Assembly (NCBI GenBank): GCA_018238155.1
Contig: JABCTZ010000012.1
Coordinates: 29,254-93,253 of the forward strand
Direction: 5' to 3'
From: Candidatus Heimdallarchaeota archaeon
GTDB taxonomy: Archaea; Asgardarchaeota; Heimdallarchaeia; JABLTI01
Length of the DNA stretch: 64,000 bases
Part shown: in pieces, positions 16,240 to 25,421 of the stretch
Layout: each line of letters starts with the position of its first letter
Position numbering within the stretch: the first letter of the stretch is position 1
Translations under genes and position numbers: made by a program
The notes under the pieces: model-generated
What the model saw: only the letters and a program-made list of their open reading frames with translations
Databases searched by the model: none
Told to the model about the DNA's origin: nothing

Positions 16240-18105
16240 TCACCTTTTAGTAAAAGCATCGTAGGGACAGATTATTCTACAGACGCCACATCCAATACAA
16301 GTCGCTTCATCAACAAAAGCTTTCTTTTTCTCATAATCGAATGTAATTGATGGACAAGCAAAAGTCCGCACACAAGTTCTGCATCCAATACAGATGTCTT
16401 CATCTACGAAAAACTTTTCGATTTTCTCTTTAGCTCTTTTTGCTAATCGAGCGTATTCTAAAGCACAATCTCTTCTTGAGATGATTACAGAGAGCTCTCC
16501 ACTATCAAGTGCTTTTCCTATGACTTCTATAGTATGTTCGAGGTCATATGGATCAACTATCTCAAGATTTTTGATCCCAATTCCTTTGCAAACTTGTTCG
16601 ATAGTTACAATACCTGCAGGTTCACCAAAAGCTGTTTTACCTAATTCTGGTGTTGGTTGACCGCCTGTCATTGCTGTTAGATGATTGTCAACAATTACTA
16701 AGACAAACTTTGCATTGTTTACGATAGCATTAACTAAAGCGGGAATACCCGTGTGGAAGAATGTACTATCTCCTATTACAGGAATAATTGTTTGATTTGT
16801 TGCATGAGCCAATCCATTTGCAATACCTATTGATGAACCCATTGAAACAGTAGTATCAACAGAGCTCAGAGGAGCCATAAATCCAAGTGTATAACAACCA
16901 ATGTCTCCTGGCATTATTGCTTTGATTTGCCGTTTCTTTGTCGCTTTTTTAATTGCTATGAATGTTGCTCTATGAGGACAGCCTGGACAAAGCTCAGGAG
17001 GTCTGATTGGTAATTGTCCATTAATCTCTGTTTGAGATGGCAAGTCATCTTCATGTTCAACAATTTTTAAATCCATAACTTTTGTGAAAGCACGTTTCAA
17101 AATCAGTGGATTCAGTTCATTTGAAATTGGGATAGCTCCTTCCTTTCTTCCAAATATTTTAACATTAATACCATTTTCTGCTGCTAAAGCCTTCACCAAC
17201 AATTCAAAGTAAGGTTCAACTTCTTCAGCAATAAGACATTTAGGATTTTCTTTTAATAATTCAATTATTTTCGCTTCTGGAAGGGGGTTGCTAAAACCTA
17301 TTTTATAAATAGTGGGATCAATATTCATTTCTCTTATGGCGTCAATTACGTAAGTGTATGAAACACCAGAAGTAATAACTAGTAATGGATCTTTTCCTTT
17401 GGTTACAACATTCCATTTAGATTTACATGAATAATCTTTCATTTTATCTAGCTTTTGCAATAAAAGTGGTTTTGCTTTTCGAGCGCTACTTGGCAAACAA
17501 ACGAATTTTTCCGGGTTCTTAACAAATTCACCTTTAATATCTTCTCTCTTTGCAGGGATTTTACCAGTTACAACTGGAGCCCGAGAATGACTTAATCGTG
17601 TTGTAGAGCGTATGATAATCATTGATTCATTTTTTTCAGAGAAATCATAAGCGTATTTTACCATATCCAGTGCTTCTTGTGGAGTCGATGGTTCCATACA
17701 AATTGCGTGTGCAGCGAGTGCATACATTCTTGTGTCTTGTTCATTTTGACTCGAGTGAAAGCTTGGATCATCAGCAATGCACATAACAAATCCACCTTTC
17801 ATCCCACCAAATAATGCTGCAGTAAAGAATGGATCTGCTGCAACATTTAGTCCTACATGTTTTGCTACAGTAAAGGAACGTAAACCGCTCCATGCAGCAC
17901 CCAATGCCACTTCAAAGGCAATTTTTTCGTTGATTGACCACTCTGCATGCATTCCAGTATCTTTTCCGAATAAGGCAATATTCTCCATAATTTCAGTTGA
18001 AGGAGTACCAGGATATGCAGCAGCGACATCAACACCAGCTTCTAAGACACCTCTAGCTATGGCTTCATTGCCACTCAAAAGCATCTTAGTTATTTTATCT
18101 GACAA
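16240..18105 (-). CDS. iorA: Indolepyruvate:ferredoxin oxidoreductase, alpha subunit
   Basis: IorA carries the thiamine diphosphate and Fe-S centres of indolepyruvate:ferredoxin oxidoreductase. It opens with LLSGNEAIARGVLEAGVD and AAYPGTPSTEI, as in the family. The TPP-binding part has LCPGCPHRATF, GDIGCYTLG and IGDSTFFHTGI. It ends in two ferredoxin-like cysteine clusters, CIGCRTCVRTFACP and CIGCGVCRIICP. TTG 18105 (MSDKITKM) has AGAAGG upstream; ATG 18084 is the alternative, giving the usual MLLSGNEA start. An open frame extends to TTG 18138. With iorB it forms a two-gene operon for aromatic amino acid breakdown. Confidence 0.93.
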   Translation of the reverse strand: MSDKITKMLLSGNEAIARGVLEAGVDVAAAYPGTPSTEIMENIALFGKDTGMHAEWSINEKIAFEVALGAAWSGLRSFTVAKHVGLNVAADPFFTAALFGGMKGGFVMCIADDPSFHSSQNEQDTRMYALAAHAICMEPSTPQEALDMVKYAYDFSEKNESMIIIRSTTRLSHSRAPVVTGKIPAKREDIKGEFVKNPEKFVCLPSSARKAKPLLLQKLDKMKDYSCKSKWNVVTKGKDPLLVITSGVSYTYVIDAIREMNIDPTIYKIGFSNPLPEAKIIELLKENPKCLIAEEVEPYFELLVKALAAENGINVKIFGRKEGAIPISNELNPLILKRAFTKVMDLKIVEHEDDLPSQTEINGQLPIRPPELCPGCPHRATFIAIKKATKKRQIKAIMPGDIGCYTLGFMAPLSSVDTTVSMGSSIGIANGLAHATNQTIIPVIGDSTFFHTGIPALVNAIVNNAKFVLVIVDNHLTAMTGGQPTPELGKTAFGEPAGIVTIEQVCKGIGIKNLEIVDPYDLEHTIEVIGKALDSGELSVIISRRDCALEYARLAKRAKEKIEKFFVDEDICIGCRTCVRTFACPSITFDYEKKKAFVDEATCIGCGVCRIICPYDAFTKR

Positions 18106-18195
18106 TTTAGTTAACCTTCTGTTTCTTTTTCTATACAAAATGAAAGTTCAACTCTATCTTTTGACTTTTCATCAAATTTAGTTGTTGTGACTTTC

Positions 18196-18226
18196 TTAAT
18201 ATCTGTAATATTCCATTTAATATCTG
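18196..18226. repeat. Direct repeat upstream of iorA
   Basis: TTAATATCTG occurs at 18196-18205 and again at 18217-18226. The 21-base period equals two helical turns. It lies about 90-120 bases before the iorA start and could be an operator or overlap its TATA box. Confidence 0.35.
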
Positions 18227-18373
18227 AATGATACCAAAAATATTAGGTCGGAAGACCCTTTTTAACTTCTTTCTTCTCTCTACTTTTGATAAAGGTTTCC
18301 TAGAAATCAAAAGTTTTTTAATTACATATAATAAGGACACATTAGACTTTTGCTTTTGAAACGGTGATTGATT

Positions 18374-19429
18374 ATGAATACAATGGAATGGATTTGGTTA
18401 GCAATAATATTTGTTTTTGCATTTGGAGCAACCTTCTTTCTAACTTGGTTTCTAAGTAAATACTTTCTGAATAAAGGCATTTATGGTCACGATGTTCATA
18501 AAGCAACTAAACCAAAAGTAGCAGAAATGGGTGGAGTCGGTTTTGTCATCGTTATGTTAGTTGTAATCATTAGCTGCATTTTTATTTACCGAGACTTTTG
18601 GCAACACTTCACTGTAGCAGCAATTGCCATCTTACTTGTGGGCTTGATTGGCATTTGGGATGATTTGAAAACTTTAGGAGCAATTACAAAACCTTTCTTA
18701 TTATTAATACCTAGTTTACCGATTATAATTTGGCAATTAATTGCCAATCCTTCCCTTGTAAACGAAGAGCTCATGCTCTTTTTCCCAAATCCATACTTGC
18801 CTTTAATTGGTTCAATTAGAATAACAGTTATTTATTGGCTTTTAGTTCCATTTGCAATTACTGTTCTTTCTAACTCAACAAATATGTTAGATGTTATGAA
18901 TGGTTCTTCTCCAGTTACTATGATGTTTGTTTCTGGAACAGCAATAATTTCCACTATCGTGCTCTATGTTAAAGGCGTAGTCAATGTACCTGGTATAGTC
19001 TTGTCAATTTTGCTATTCAGTTGTTTATTCGCATTCTTTTGGTTTAATAGATATCCCGCAAAGATTTTCTGTGGAGACACGGGAAGTTTAACAATGGGTG
19101 CCATGATAGCTTTAATAGCGATTTTTGGTCGTATAGAATTAATAATCATAATCGCAATGATGCCTCAGATAATGAATGCATTCCAGATTATTTCAAGTGT
19201 TCGTGGTTTTAGAGAACGAAGACAAATAAAAGAGCGACCAATAAAAGTACTTAAGGATGATAAAATGGCAGCAAATCCTCATAGAAAAGCACCTCTAACA
19301 TTGACTCGTTGGATTGTTGCAAGAGAACCTTTGAAAGAGTTTGAAATAGTCTCATCTATGGGTCTGATATCATTCTTTTCGAGTTTGTTAGGTATTGCTA
19401 CTATGCTTTTAATCGTAATTGCAATGTAA
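18374..19429 (+). CDS. Glycosyltransferase family 4, GlcNAc-1-phosphate transferase-like membrane protein
   Basis: This 351-residue polytopic protein belongs to the MraY/WecA/Alg7 family, which moves a sugar-1-phosphate from a nucleotide sugar to a polyprenyl phosphate at the membrane. About ten hydrophobic segments are present. Family motifs are HKATKPKVAEMGGVGF in the first loop, GIWDDLKTLG, NSTNMLDVMNG and FCGDTGSLTMG. The last loop carries NPHRKAPLTLTRW, near the HxH site. It is probably the first step of N-glycan lipid synthesis, but the sugar is not certain. GGTGA precedes ATG 18374. A TATA-like stretch (TTTTTTAATTAC, about 18314) is present. Confidence 0.9.
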   Translation: MNTMEWIWLAIIFVFAFGATFFLTWFLSKYFLNKGIYGHDVHKATKPKVAEMGGVGFVIVMLVVIISCIFIYRDFWQHFTVAAIAILLVGLIGIWDDLKTLGAITKPFLLLIPSLPIIIWQLIANPSLVNEELMLFFPNPYLPLIGSIRITVIYWLLVPFAITVLSNSTNMLDVMNGSSPVTMMFVSGTAIISTIVLYVKGVVNVPGIVLSILLFSCLFAFFWFNRYPAKIFCGDTGSLTMGAMIALIAIFGRIELIIIIAMMPQIMNAFQIISSVRGFRERRQIKERPIKVLKDDKMAANPHRKAPLTLTRWIVAREPLKEFEIVSSMGLISFFSSLLGIATMLLIVIAM

Positions 19430-19516
19430 AAATGCCTTTTTCGCCCTTTTTCGCTCAATGTATTCTCTAGATAGCATCACCATTGATACCAGAAAAATGT
19501 CTTGGTCGCACACGGG

Positions 19517-19528
19517 TTTTTAATATTT
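19517..19528 (+). promoter_or_regulatory. TATA-like promoter of ftsZ
   Basis: TTTTTAATATTT lies 45 bases before ATG 19562. It fits an archaeal TATA box with transcription starting near 19543-19550. Just upstream, after the previous stop codon, CTTTTTCGC is repeated twice (about 19436-19454) in a T-rich region that may end the preceding transcript. Confidence 0.45.
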
Positions 19529-19561
19529 CAACTCTATTTGTACATATATCAGGTGAGGACA

Positions 19562-20701
19562 ATGGAATCTTTTATCAAAAATATCACTGAAAAAGAGCAA
19601 GTACCAAAGCTCTTTACAACTGAAGAATCAAAGTATGACTCTCAAGATGTTGATCAAGATTTACGAAGGATTATTGAGGACATCCAAGCGAAAATATTGG
19701 TTATAGGCGTTGGTGGTGCGGGAAATAACGCAGTCACAAGATTAAACCAATCTGGCCTTGTTGGAGCAATCACTCTAACAGCAAACACTGATGCACAACA
19801 ATTGCTCTTCTCAAAGAGTCATAAGAAGATGCTCTTAGGTAGAGAGCTCTGCAGAGGACTTGGTGCAGGTAATGATCCACAAATAGGTGCAGAAGCTGCT
19901 GATGAATCAAGTGAAACCTTGAAAGGAATTCTAACACAAGTTGACATGGTCTTTATTGTTTGTGGACTTGGTGGTGGAACCGGAACTGGTGCTGCCCCTG
20001 TTATTGCACGTTTAGCTAAAAATCTGGGCGTTTTAACAGTATCAATATGCACTCTCCCATTTGATGTCGAAGGAAAGATGAAAGCTCTACATGCTAAAGA
20101 AGGTTTGAGAAGATTATATGAAAGCAGTGACACAACAATTGTTGTTCCAAATGAAAAATTAATTGAAATTGTTCCTGAACTATCATTAAAAGAAGCTTTC
20201 TTAGTTGCAGATGAAATACTCATTCGTGCTGTTACCGGATTAACGGAACTTATTAATCGACCAGGAGATGTTAATGTTGATTTCGCAGATGTTCGTCGAG
20301 TTCTAGGTGAAGGTGGAGCGGCAATAATTGGTCTTGGAGAATCTAGCAGTGCAGATAATAGAGCTAAAGAAGCTGTTGAAGATGCTTTAAGCAATCCATT
20401 GCTCGAAGTTGATATTCGTACTGCGAAAAGTGTTTTGCTAAATATTACTGGTGGTAAAGATCTCAATCTAAAGCAAACAGAAGAAGTTATACGTGCTGTA
20501 ACAGATCAACTCAGTACAGATATCATCGTTAAATTTGGTGTTTTGATTGATCCCGATCTTCAAGGAACAATTAGAGCAACAATAGTTGTTTCCGGAGTTA
20601 GAAGCCCCTATATTCTTTCAAATATGCAAGATTCACCTTCCACAGAAATGGATTATGATTTAGAAGACGACCTTGATTTAGGGCTCGAAACATTTGAATA
20701 A
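19562..20701 (+). CDS. ftsZ: Cell division GTPase FtsZ
   Basis: This 379-residue tubulin-like GTPase polymerises at midcell. The nucleotide-binding motifs are clear: IGVGGAGNNAVTRL near residue 47, the tubulin signature GGGTGTG at 137-143, and the synergy-loop region NVDFADVRRVLGEGG. A 45-residue N-terminal extension precedes the GTPase core, and a short acidic tail (YDLEDDLDLG) ends the protein, perhaps as a partner-binding peptide. The start is ATG 19562 with AGGTGAGG upstream; an open frame extends 60 bases further up but without support. The gene is alone, followed by a strong hairpin. Confidence 0.97.
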   Translation: MESFIKNITEKEQVPKLFTTEESKYDSQDVDQDLRRIIEDIQAKILVIGVGGAGNNAVTRLNQSGLVGAITLTANTDAQQLLFSKSHKKMLLGRELCRGLGAGNDPQIGAEAADESSETLKGILTQVDMVFIVCGLGGGTGTGAAPVIARLAKNLGVLTVSICTLPFDVEGKMKALHAKEGLRRLYESSDTTIVVPNEKLIEIVPELSLKEAFLVADEILIRAVTGLTELINRPGDVNVDFADVRRVLGEGGAAIIGLGESSSADNRAKEAVEDALSNPLLEVDIRTAKSVLLNITGGKDLNLKQTEEVIRAVTDQLSTDIIVKFGVLIDPDLQGTIRATIVVSGVRSPYILSNMQDSPSTEMDYDLEDDLDLGLETFE

Positions 20702-20710
20702 ATACAAAAA

Positions 20711-20738
20711 GAAAAGGAGAGCCTTCTTTCTCCTTTTC
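20711..20738 (+). terminator. Hairpin terminator after ftsZ
   Basis: GAAAAGGAGA (20711-20720) pairs perfectly over ten bases with TCTCCTTTTC (20729-20738), with an eight-base loop. T-rich sequence follows on the plus strand. It lies between ftsZ and the convergent MFS gene and could serve both. Confidence 0.65.
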
Positions 20739-20769
20739 AATTATTTTTCTTTAAGAATTGTTTTGTTAT

Positions 20770-22254
20770 TTAATCTCCGTCACCATATTTTATGTCTGCT
20801 GATTTCGTTCCATCAAAAACTTGTTGCATGCTATCTAATTCATCAAACTTTTCGCTATTGCTTTCTATTGTTTCTTCTAATTGATAATCGGAAGACATCA
20901 AATTTCTTTTGTTAGAATAAATCAGTCCAATAATAATTACTATTGTGCATATTCCTGAAGCTCCTAGAAGGACATACATTGGGAGAACATAATTAGCGAT
21001 TATTGCTACAATTCCCATTCCTACTAATTGAGCAATACCTTGAACGAGTTGTTGTGTGCCAAAAACTCTGCCTTGTTTTTCATATGGAATAGTTTCTTGT
21101 ATAAGTGTGGAAGATGGAATATTGATTAAAACGATTATTATACCAAAACTGAACATAATGCCCATCATTGCCCACTTATTTCTTACTGTTGCAAAGAGGT
21201 ACATTGCCACTGTAGCTAATAAAAAGGCTACATTGAGTAGTAATATTTTTCGTTTAATTTTCCCAAAACTCATTAGAATGATTGCTGTAATTATTCCTGA
21301 AGCACCCATTAAAGCTTGCATAACACCATACATTGTTTGATCTAATCTCATTTCACCTTGTAGAATGACTATGAATAGAACGTTTATTGCTCCAAAGGTA
21401 AAAGTTATCATCGAAAAAATCAAGAGCATGTAGGTTATCTTTGGATGCTCTCGTATAGTCCGATAACCAACAACAATATCCTTTGTGATGCTTTTCATTT
21501 CTTGTCTTATGTTTTGACTTCTTTCTCTATGAACTTTTGGCGGTTTCTTACCTATGAAGAAAATACCTCCAATCAACAATCCCGAAATAAGAAAAGTACT
21601 TGCATTAAAACTGAAGCTTAACAAATAGCTTTTAGCTGCAAGAAATCCTGCTAAAAGGTACCCAACAATAGTTGCAATTTGGAATACAGTTGATCCAATA
21701 GAGTTAGCTACTAAGAGATTTTTCTTTTTAACAATTAATCGTGTATAAGCGTTTCTCGCAGGAAAGAAGAATGCCGCAGAAGAGGAATTTATGAAACAAA
21801 GAATGAACAATGGAACTAATAACCATGTATAATTTATTGTTGTAACTAATATAGTAATGCCATATGATGCTTGTTGCGTTATTGTTATTACTGTTAAAAT
21901 ATCCTTCAAAACATAGACAACCACAAAACCGATAGCTGCAATGCAGCTAATGATATTTGAATAAAGCATTATTTTTCTCTGATCAAATCTATCCGTATAT
22001 ACTCCTGCAAATGGTGCAATAATAACGTAAGGTAATAACCAAATAATTGCTAGCATACCCATTAGTAATGGACTACCTGTCAATTCAAAGATAAGAAATT
22101 CAATAGCTAACCCTGAAACTGCTCTACCAATATTTTCTGCAAATTGTGCTGCAAAGAGAACCATAAATGGCTTGTTTGTTAAAACTTCTTTGATAGATGG
22201 TTTATCTGATATAGCTGTTGTCTCATTAATTGTGTTCGTTTCCAAGGTAATCAC
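20770..22254 (-). CDS. MFS transporter
   Basis: This 494-residue protein has about twelve membrane segments in two halves. The loop after the second segment (GVYTDRFDQRKIML) matches the major facilitator signature G-x3-D-R-x-G-R-R/K. The overall pattern resembles the MFS_3/enterobactin-exporter-like or macrolide-efflux group, in which LIQETIPYEKQGRVFGTQQ is common. The substrate is unknown. The C-terminal 45 residues are acidic and cytoplasmic. It starts with GTG at 22254. It stands alone, divergent from secE and convergent with ftsZ. Confidence 0.85.
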   Translation of the reverse strand: MITLETNTINETTAISDKPSIKEVLTNKPFMVLFAAQFAENIGRAVSGLAIEFLIFELTGSPLLMGMLAIIWLLPYVIIAPFAGVYTDRFDQRKIMLYSNIISCIAAIGFVVVYVLKDILTVITITQQASYGITILVTTINYTWLLVPLFILCFINSSSAAFFFPARNAYTRLIVKKKNLLVANSIGSTVFQIATIVGYLLAGFLAAKSYLLSFSFNASTFLISGLLIGGIFFIGKKPPKVHRERSQNIRQEMKSITKDIVVGYRTIREHPKITYMLLIFSMITFTFGAINVLFIVILQGEMRLDQTMYGVMQALMGASGIITAIILMSFGKIKRKILLLNVAFLLATVAMYLFATVRNKWAMMGIMFSFGIIIVLINIPSSTLIQETIPYEKQGRVFGTQQLVQGIAQLVGMGIVAIIANYVLPMYVLLGASGICTIVIIIGLIYSNKRNLMSSDYQLEETIESNSEKFDELDSMQQVFDGTKSADIKYGDGD

Positions 22255-22450
22255 ATCATACCATTCAATTTTTTTTGAATATTTAATTTCTTATTAACAT
22301 TTTGTTATATCCTATTTCTAACAAAAATTTGCATGAATGAAGCGATAAGACTGAGCAAATCAAAACTCGAATGCTTACAAAAGATTTTAAAATATTGATT
22401 TAACTTTAGAATCAGAACTTAATAAAAAATAGTAATACGGAGTTATCCCG

Positions 22451-22627
22451 ATGAACATTGGAGAATTCTTCACAAGAAGTAGACGATTATTAGTTCACAG
22501 CAAACGACCTGACCGTAAAGAAATTTGGTTAACAGTTAGAATTACTGCTATTGGTATCTTAATTATTGGTACAGTTGGATTTCTAATACACATCCTCTTC
22601 ACAGTAATTATCCCTAAACCAGCGTAA
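22451..22627 (+). CDS. secE: Protein translocase subunit SecE (Sec61 gamma)
   Basis: This 58-residue gene encodes the small subunit that clamps SecY in the protein-conducting channel. The N-terminal amphipathic part (FFTRSRRLLVHSKRPDRKE) has the conserved archaeal S-x-RP-x-x-x-E pattern. It is followed by one membrane helix (RITAIGILIIGTVGFLIHIL) and a Pro-rich end. It stands directly before spt5, the usual archaeal order. An A/T-rich stretch (AATAAAAAATAG, about 22420) may be its TATA box. SecY itself is not in the window. Confidence 0.9.
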   Translation: MNIGEFFTRSRRLLVHSKRPDRKEIWLTVRITAIGILIIGTVGFLIHILFTVIIPKPA

Positions 22628-22657
22628 GTTTACTACTAGCTATCTTAATTTGTAGCT

Positions 22658-22698
22658 ACTCTTATATCCTTTTATTTTATGCAAATGGATATAGGAGT
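22658..22698. promoter_or_regulatory. 12-bp stem-loop between secE and spt5
   Basis: ACTCTTATATCC (22658-22669) pairs with GGATATAGGAGT (22687-22698) with one G-U pair and a 17-base A/T loop. It follows the secE stop codon by 30 bases. It may end or stabilise the secE transcript. Confidence 0.45.
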
Positions 22699-22735
22699 CG
22701 TAAAATCTTTTTAGTATAAAAAAAATCTTGAATAT

Positions 22736-22810
22736 GTTCCTTAGAAGGAACAAGTTTTTATGGAGCTTTAAAAGAAGATTAATATACCAAAGAACATCGG
22801 TTTGAACCGA
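22736..22810. promoter_or_regulatory. Two perfect inverted repeats around the spt5 promoter
   Basis: GTTCCTT-AG-AAGGAAC lies at 22736-22751 and TCGGTT-TG-AACCGA at 22797-22810. The sequence between them contains a TATA-like ATTAATATACC at about 22769-22779. The repeats therefore flank the presumed core promoter of spt5, which starts at 22827. They could be operator sites or, for the second, a hairpin in the leader. Confidence 0.4.
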
Positions 22811-22826
22811 ATGGGATGGAATACCT

Positions 22827-23390
22827 ATGACTATCTGGACTTTACGTGCGACCATTGGTCAAGAAAAAGCAATTGCCAAACATATTCACTCTAAAATAGA
22901 AAATAATAAAATTGATGTTTGGTCTCTTCTGATACCTGAAGCTTTAAGAGGTTATATTTTCATTGAATCGGATTCTATTCAAAGCATTGATAGTGCTGTT
23001 CAAGGTATCCCTCATGTAAGAAATAAGGTCGTTGGTGAAGTAGAAATAATCGAGTTGGAAAGTTTCTTAGTGCCTAAACCAACAATTGAAGGATTACATA
23101 TTAATGATCTCATTGAGATAATTAGCGGTCCTTTCAAAGGTAGTCGTGCAAAGATAAACAGAATAGATGTAGGGCGAGAAGAAGTTACTGTAGAATTATT
23201 AGATTCACAAATACCAATTCCTATTAAATTACACTCTGATTTCTGCAAAGTAATTGAAAGTGCTGCAGATGAGATTTCTGAAGAGGATCTTGCAAAATTA
23301 ATTGCTGAAAGCGAAAAAATTACCGGTAAATCTGATGGCAAGAAAGGTGAAAAAGATGATGATGTTTTCACTGAACTCTTCAAATCTTAG
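22827..23390 (+). CDS. spt5: Transcription elongation factor Spt5 (NusG family)
   Basis: This 187-residue protein begins with a NGN domain (IWTLRATIGQEKAIAKHI and LRGYIFIESD). A KOW domain follows at residues about 92-140 (INDLIEIISGPFKGSRAKI). Spt5 binds the RNA polymerase clamp with Spt4 and keeps it processive. Beyond the usual archaeal end there is a 40-residue acidic, lysine-containing tail (ISEEDLAKLIAESEKITGK onward) that is not part of the NGN-KOW core. GGGATGG precedes the ATG. Confidence 0.93.
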   Translation: MTIWTLRATIGQEKAIAKHIHSKIENNKIDVWSLLIPEALRGYIFIESDSIQSIDSAVQGIPHVRNKVVGEVEIIELESFLVPKPTIEGLHINDLIEIISGPFKGSRAKINRIDVGREEVTVELLDSQIPIPIKLHSDFCKVIESAADEISEEDLAKLIAESEKITGKSDGKKGEKDDDVFTELFKS

Positions 23391-23595
23391 ATTGTTTTTC
23401 ATATCTTCTCGAAAAATACTCTAGTTTTCCTCTCTTTTTCATTGTTTTAATATCATCAAATTGACAAAGCTTTTTTATGTAACCAATATTTGAAAAAGTA
23501 CTGTTAGAGATATGTTTGGAATGAGAACGAAAGTTCATAACCTCAAACTCACTAGCATCTCAAGATAACAGAAGTAAAGAAAGAGGCTAATACTA

Positions 23596-25407
23596 TTGTC
23601 AACCAAAAGAGTTGGAAAAATCTTAAAGATTTCTGGACCTGTCATTGAAGCTGACGGTATGCTCGGTAGTTCTATGTATGAAGTTTGTAAAGTCGGTGAG
23701 GAAGGTCTTATTGGTGAAATTATCCGGATTCAAGGCGATATCTGTACTATCCAAGTTTATGAAGAAACTGATGGTATTCTACCAAATGAAAAAGTCATTG
23801 GTACGGGTGCAGGTTTAAGCGCGGAATTGGCTCCTGGATTGATCGGTCAAATTTATGATGGTATTCAAAGACCCTTACCGTTAATTCTCGAAAAAACTCA
23901 AGATGATTTCATCCGAAGAGGCGTAATTGCCATTCCCTTAGAATATGATAAGAAATGGCCTTTTGTTCCAACTCTTGAAAAAGGAGCAAAAGTTACCACA
24001 GGTGATATTATCGGTACGGTTCAAGAAGGACCGGTTGTAAATCACAAAGTTATGATCCCCCCAAAAGTTAGCGGGACAATTACTAGTATTGCCAAAGCAG
24101 ATGATTATACAGTTATTGACCCAATAGTTACCGTGAAATCCAATGGTACTGAACTAGAACTCCCTATGCTTCAAAAATGGCCTGTAAGATTTGGTCGCCC
24201 AATCAAGGAGCGATTAGAACCTTCAATTCCTCTTATAACTGGTCAAAGAATTTTTGATACGTTCTTTCCAATAGCCAAAGGTGGAACCAGTGCAATTCCT
24301 GGTGGTTTTGGAACTGGAAAAACAGTTTCACAGCATCAATTGGCCAAATGGTCTGATGCAGAAATTGTTGTCTATATTGGTTGTGGTGAACGTGGAAATG
24401 AAATGACTAACGTACTTGAAGACTTTCCAGAATTAATCGATCCAAATACTGGCGAACCCTTGATGAATAGAACTATTCTCATAGCCAATACAAGCAATAT
24501 GCCTGTTGCTGCTCGAGAAGCGAGCGTGTACACTGGCATGACTCTTGCAGAATACTATCGCGATATGGGTTATAATGTTGCCTTGATGGCTGATAGCACT
24601 TCTCGATGGGCAGAAGCAATGAGAGAAATTTCCGGAAGATTAGAAGAAATGCCTGGTGAAGCAGGTTATCCTGCATATTTAGCAAGCAAAATCGCTCAAT
24701 TTTATGAGCGTGCAGGTCGTGTAACTACTTTATCAACTGTTGAACGACAAGGTTCAATTACAATTACTGGTGCTGTTAGTCCTCCTGGTGGAGATTTTTC
24801 CGAACCGGTAACTCAGAACACCTTAAGAATCACAAAGGTCTTTTGGGCTCTAAGTAAAGATTTAGCCGCACGAAGACACTTTCCCGCAATTGATTACTTG
24901 AACTCTTATACTCTGTATGTAAATGAGCTCGCTCCATGGTTTGCAGAGAACGTTGACTCAAGATTCCAATCTTATCGTTCGGAAGCTATGGCCCTCTTAC
25001 AAAAAGACAAAGAATTAGAAGATATTGTGCAACTTGTCGGTCCAGAAGCATTACCCGAATCAGAGAAAATTATTCTGGAATCAGCACGAATGATTAAGGA
25101 AGATTTTCTCCAACAAAATGCTTTCAATGAAGTGGATAGTTTCTCTTCACTTGAAAAACAATGGTTGATGTTGAAAATAATAATTGACTTTTATCATAAA
25201 ATGAGTGAACTATATACTCTCGGTGTTAAACTTCCTGAAATGATGAATTTACCAATCATAGATTTGATCACTCGAATGAAATATATCCCTAATAATATTG
25301 CTGGTAAAGAGCTTGGTGCAATTCTTGCAGAAATTGAAACTCTGCAAGCCGATGCAATCACAAATCGCATTGGTGGCAGAATGAAGACTGATTTAAAAGA
25401 TAAATAG
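23596..25407 (+). CDS. atpA: A-type ATP synthase/ATPase, catalytic subunit A
   Basis: This 603-residue protein is the catalytic subunit of the archaeal rotary ATPase. The P-loop GGFGTGKT is at residues 236-243. The nonhomologous-region insert typical of A/V subunits precedes it (residues about 115-190), and [17 protein letters not shown] and [20 protein letters not shown] follow. The start appears to be TTG at 23596 (MSTKRVGKI), with GAAAGAGG upstream; no in-frame ATG precedes the conserved start. It is translated just before subunit B, with a 14-base gap to the preferred B start. Confidence 0.97.
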   Translation: MSTKRVGKILKISGPVIEADGMLGSSMYEVCKVGEEGLIGEIIRIQGDICTIQVYEETDGILPNEKVIGTGAGLSAELAPGLIGQIYDGIQRPLPLILEKTQDDFIRRGVIAIPLEYDKKWPFVPTLEKGAKVTTGDIIGTVQEGPVVNHKVMIPPKVSGTITSIAKADDYTVIDPIVTVKSNGTELELPMLQKWPVRFGRPIKERLEPSIPLITGQRIFDTFFPIAKGGTSAIPGGFGTGKTVSQHQLAKWSDAEIVVYIGCGERGNEMTNVLEDFPELIDPNTGEPLMNRTILIANTSNMPVAAREASVYTGMTLAEYYRDMGYNVALMADSTSRWAEAMREISGRLEEMPGEAGYPAYLASKIAQFYERAGRVTTLSTVERQGSITITGAVSPPGGDFSEPVTQNTLRITKVFWALSKDLAARRHFPAIDYLNSYTLYVNELAPWFAENVDSRFQSYRSEAMALLQKDKELEDIVQLVGPEALPESEKIILESARMIKEDFLQQNAFNEVDSFSSLEKQWLMLKIIIDFYHKMSELYTLGVKLPEMMNLPIIDLITRMKYIPNNIAGKELGAILAEIETLQADAITNRIGGRMKTDLKDK

Positions 25408-25421
25408 TGGAGCGAACGAAA

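Noticed and set aside
19819..20466. Long frame of 215 codons antisense to ftsZ
   Set aside because: It overlaps a certain gene fully and shows no start signal or recognisable domain.
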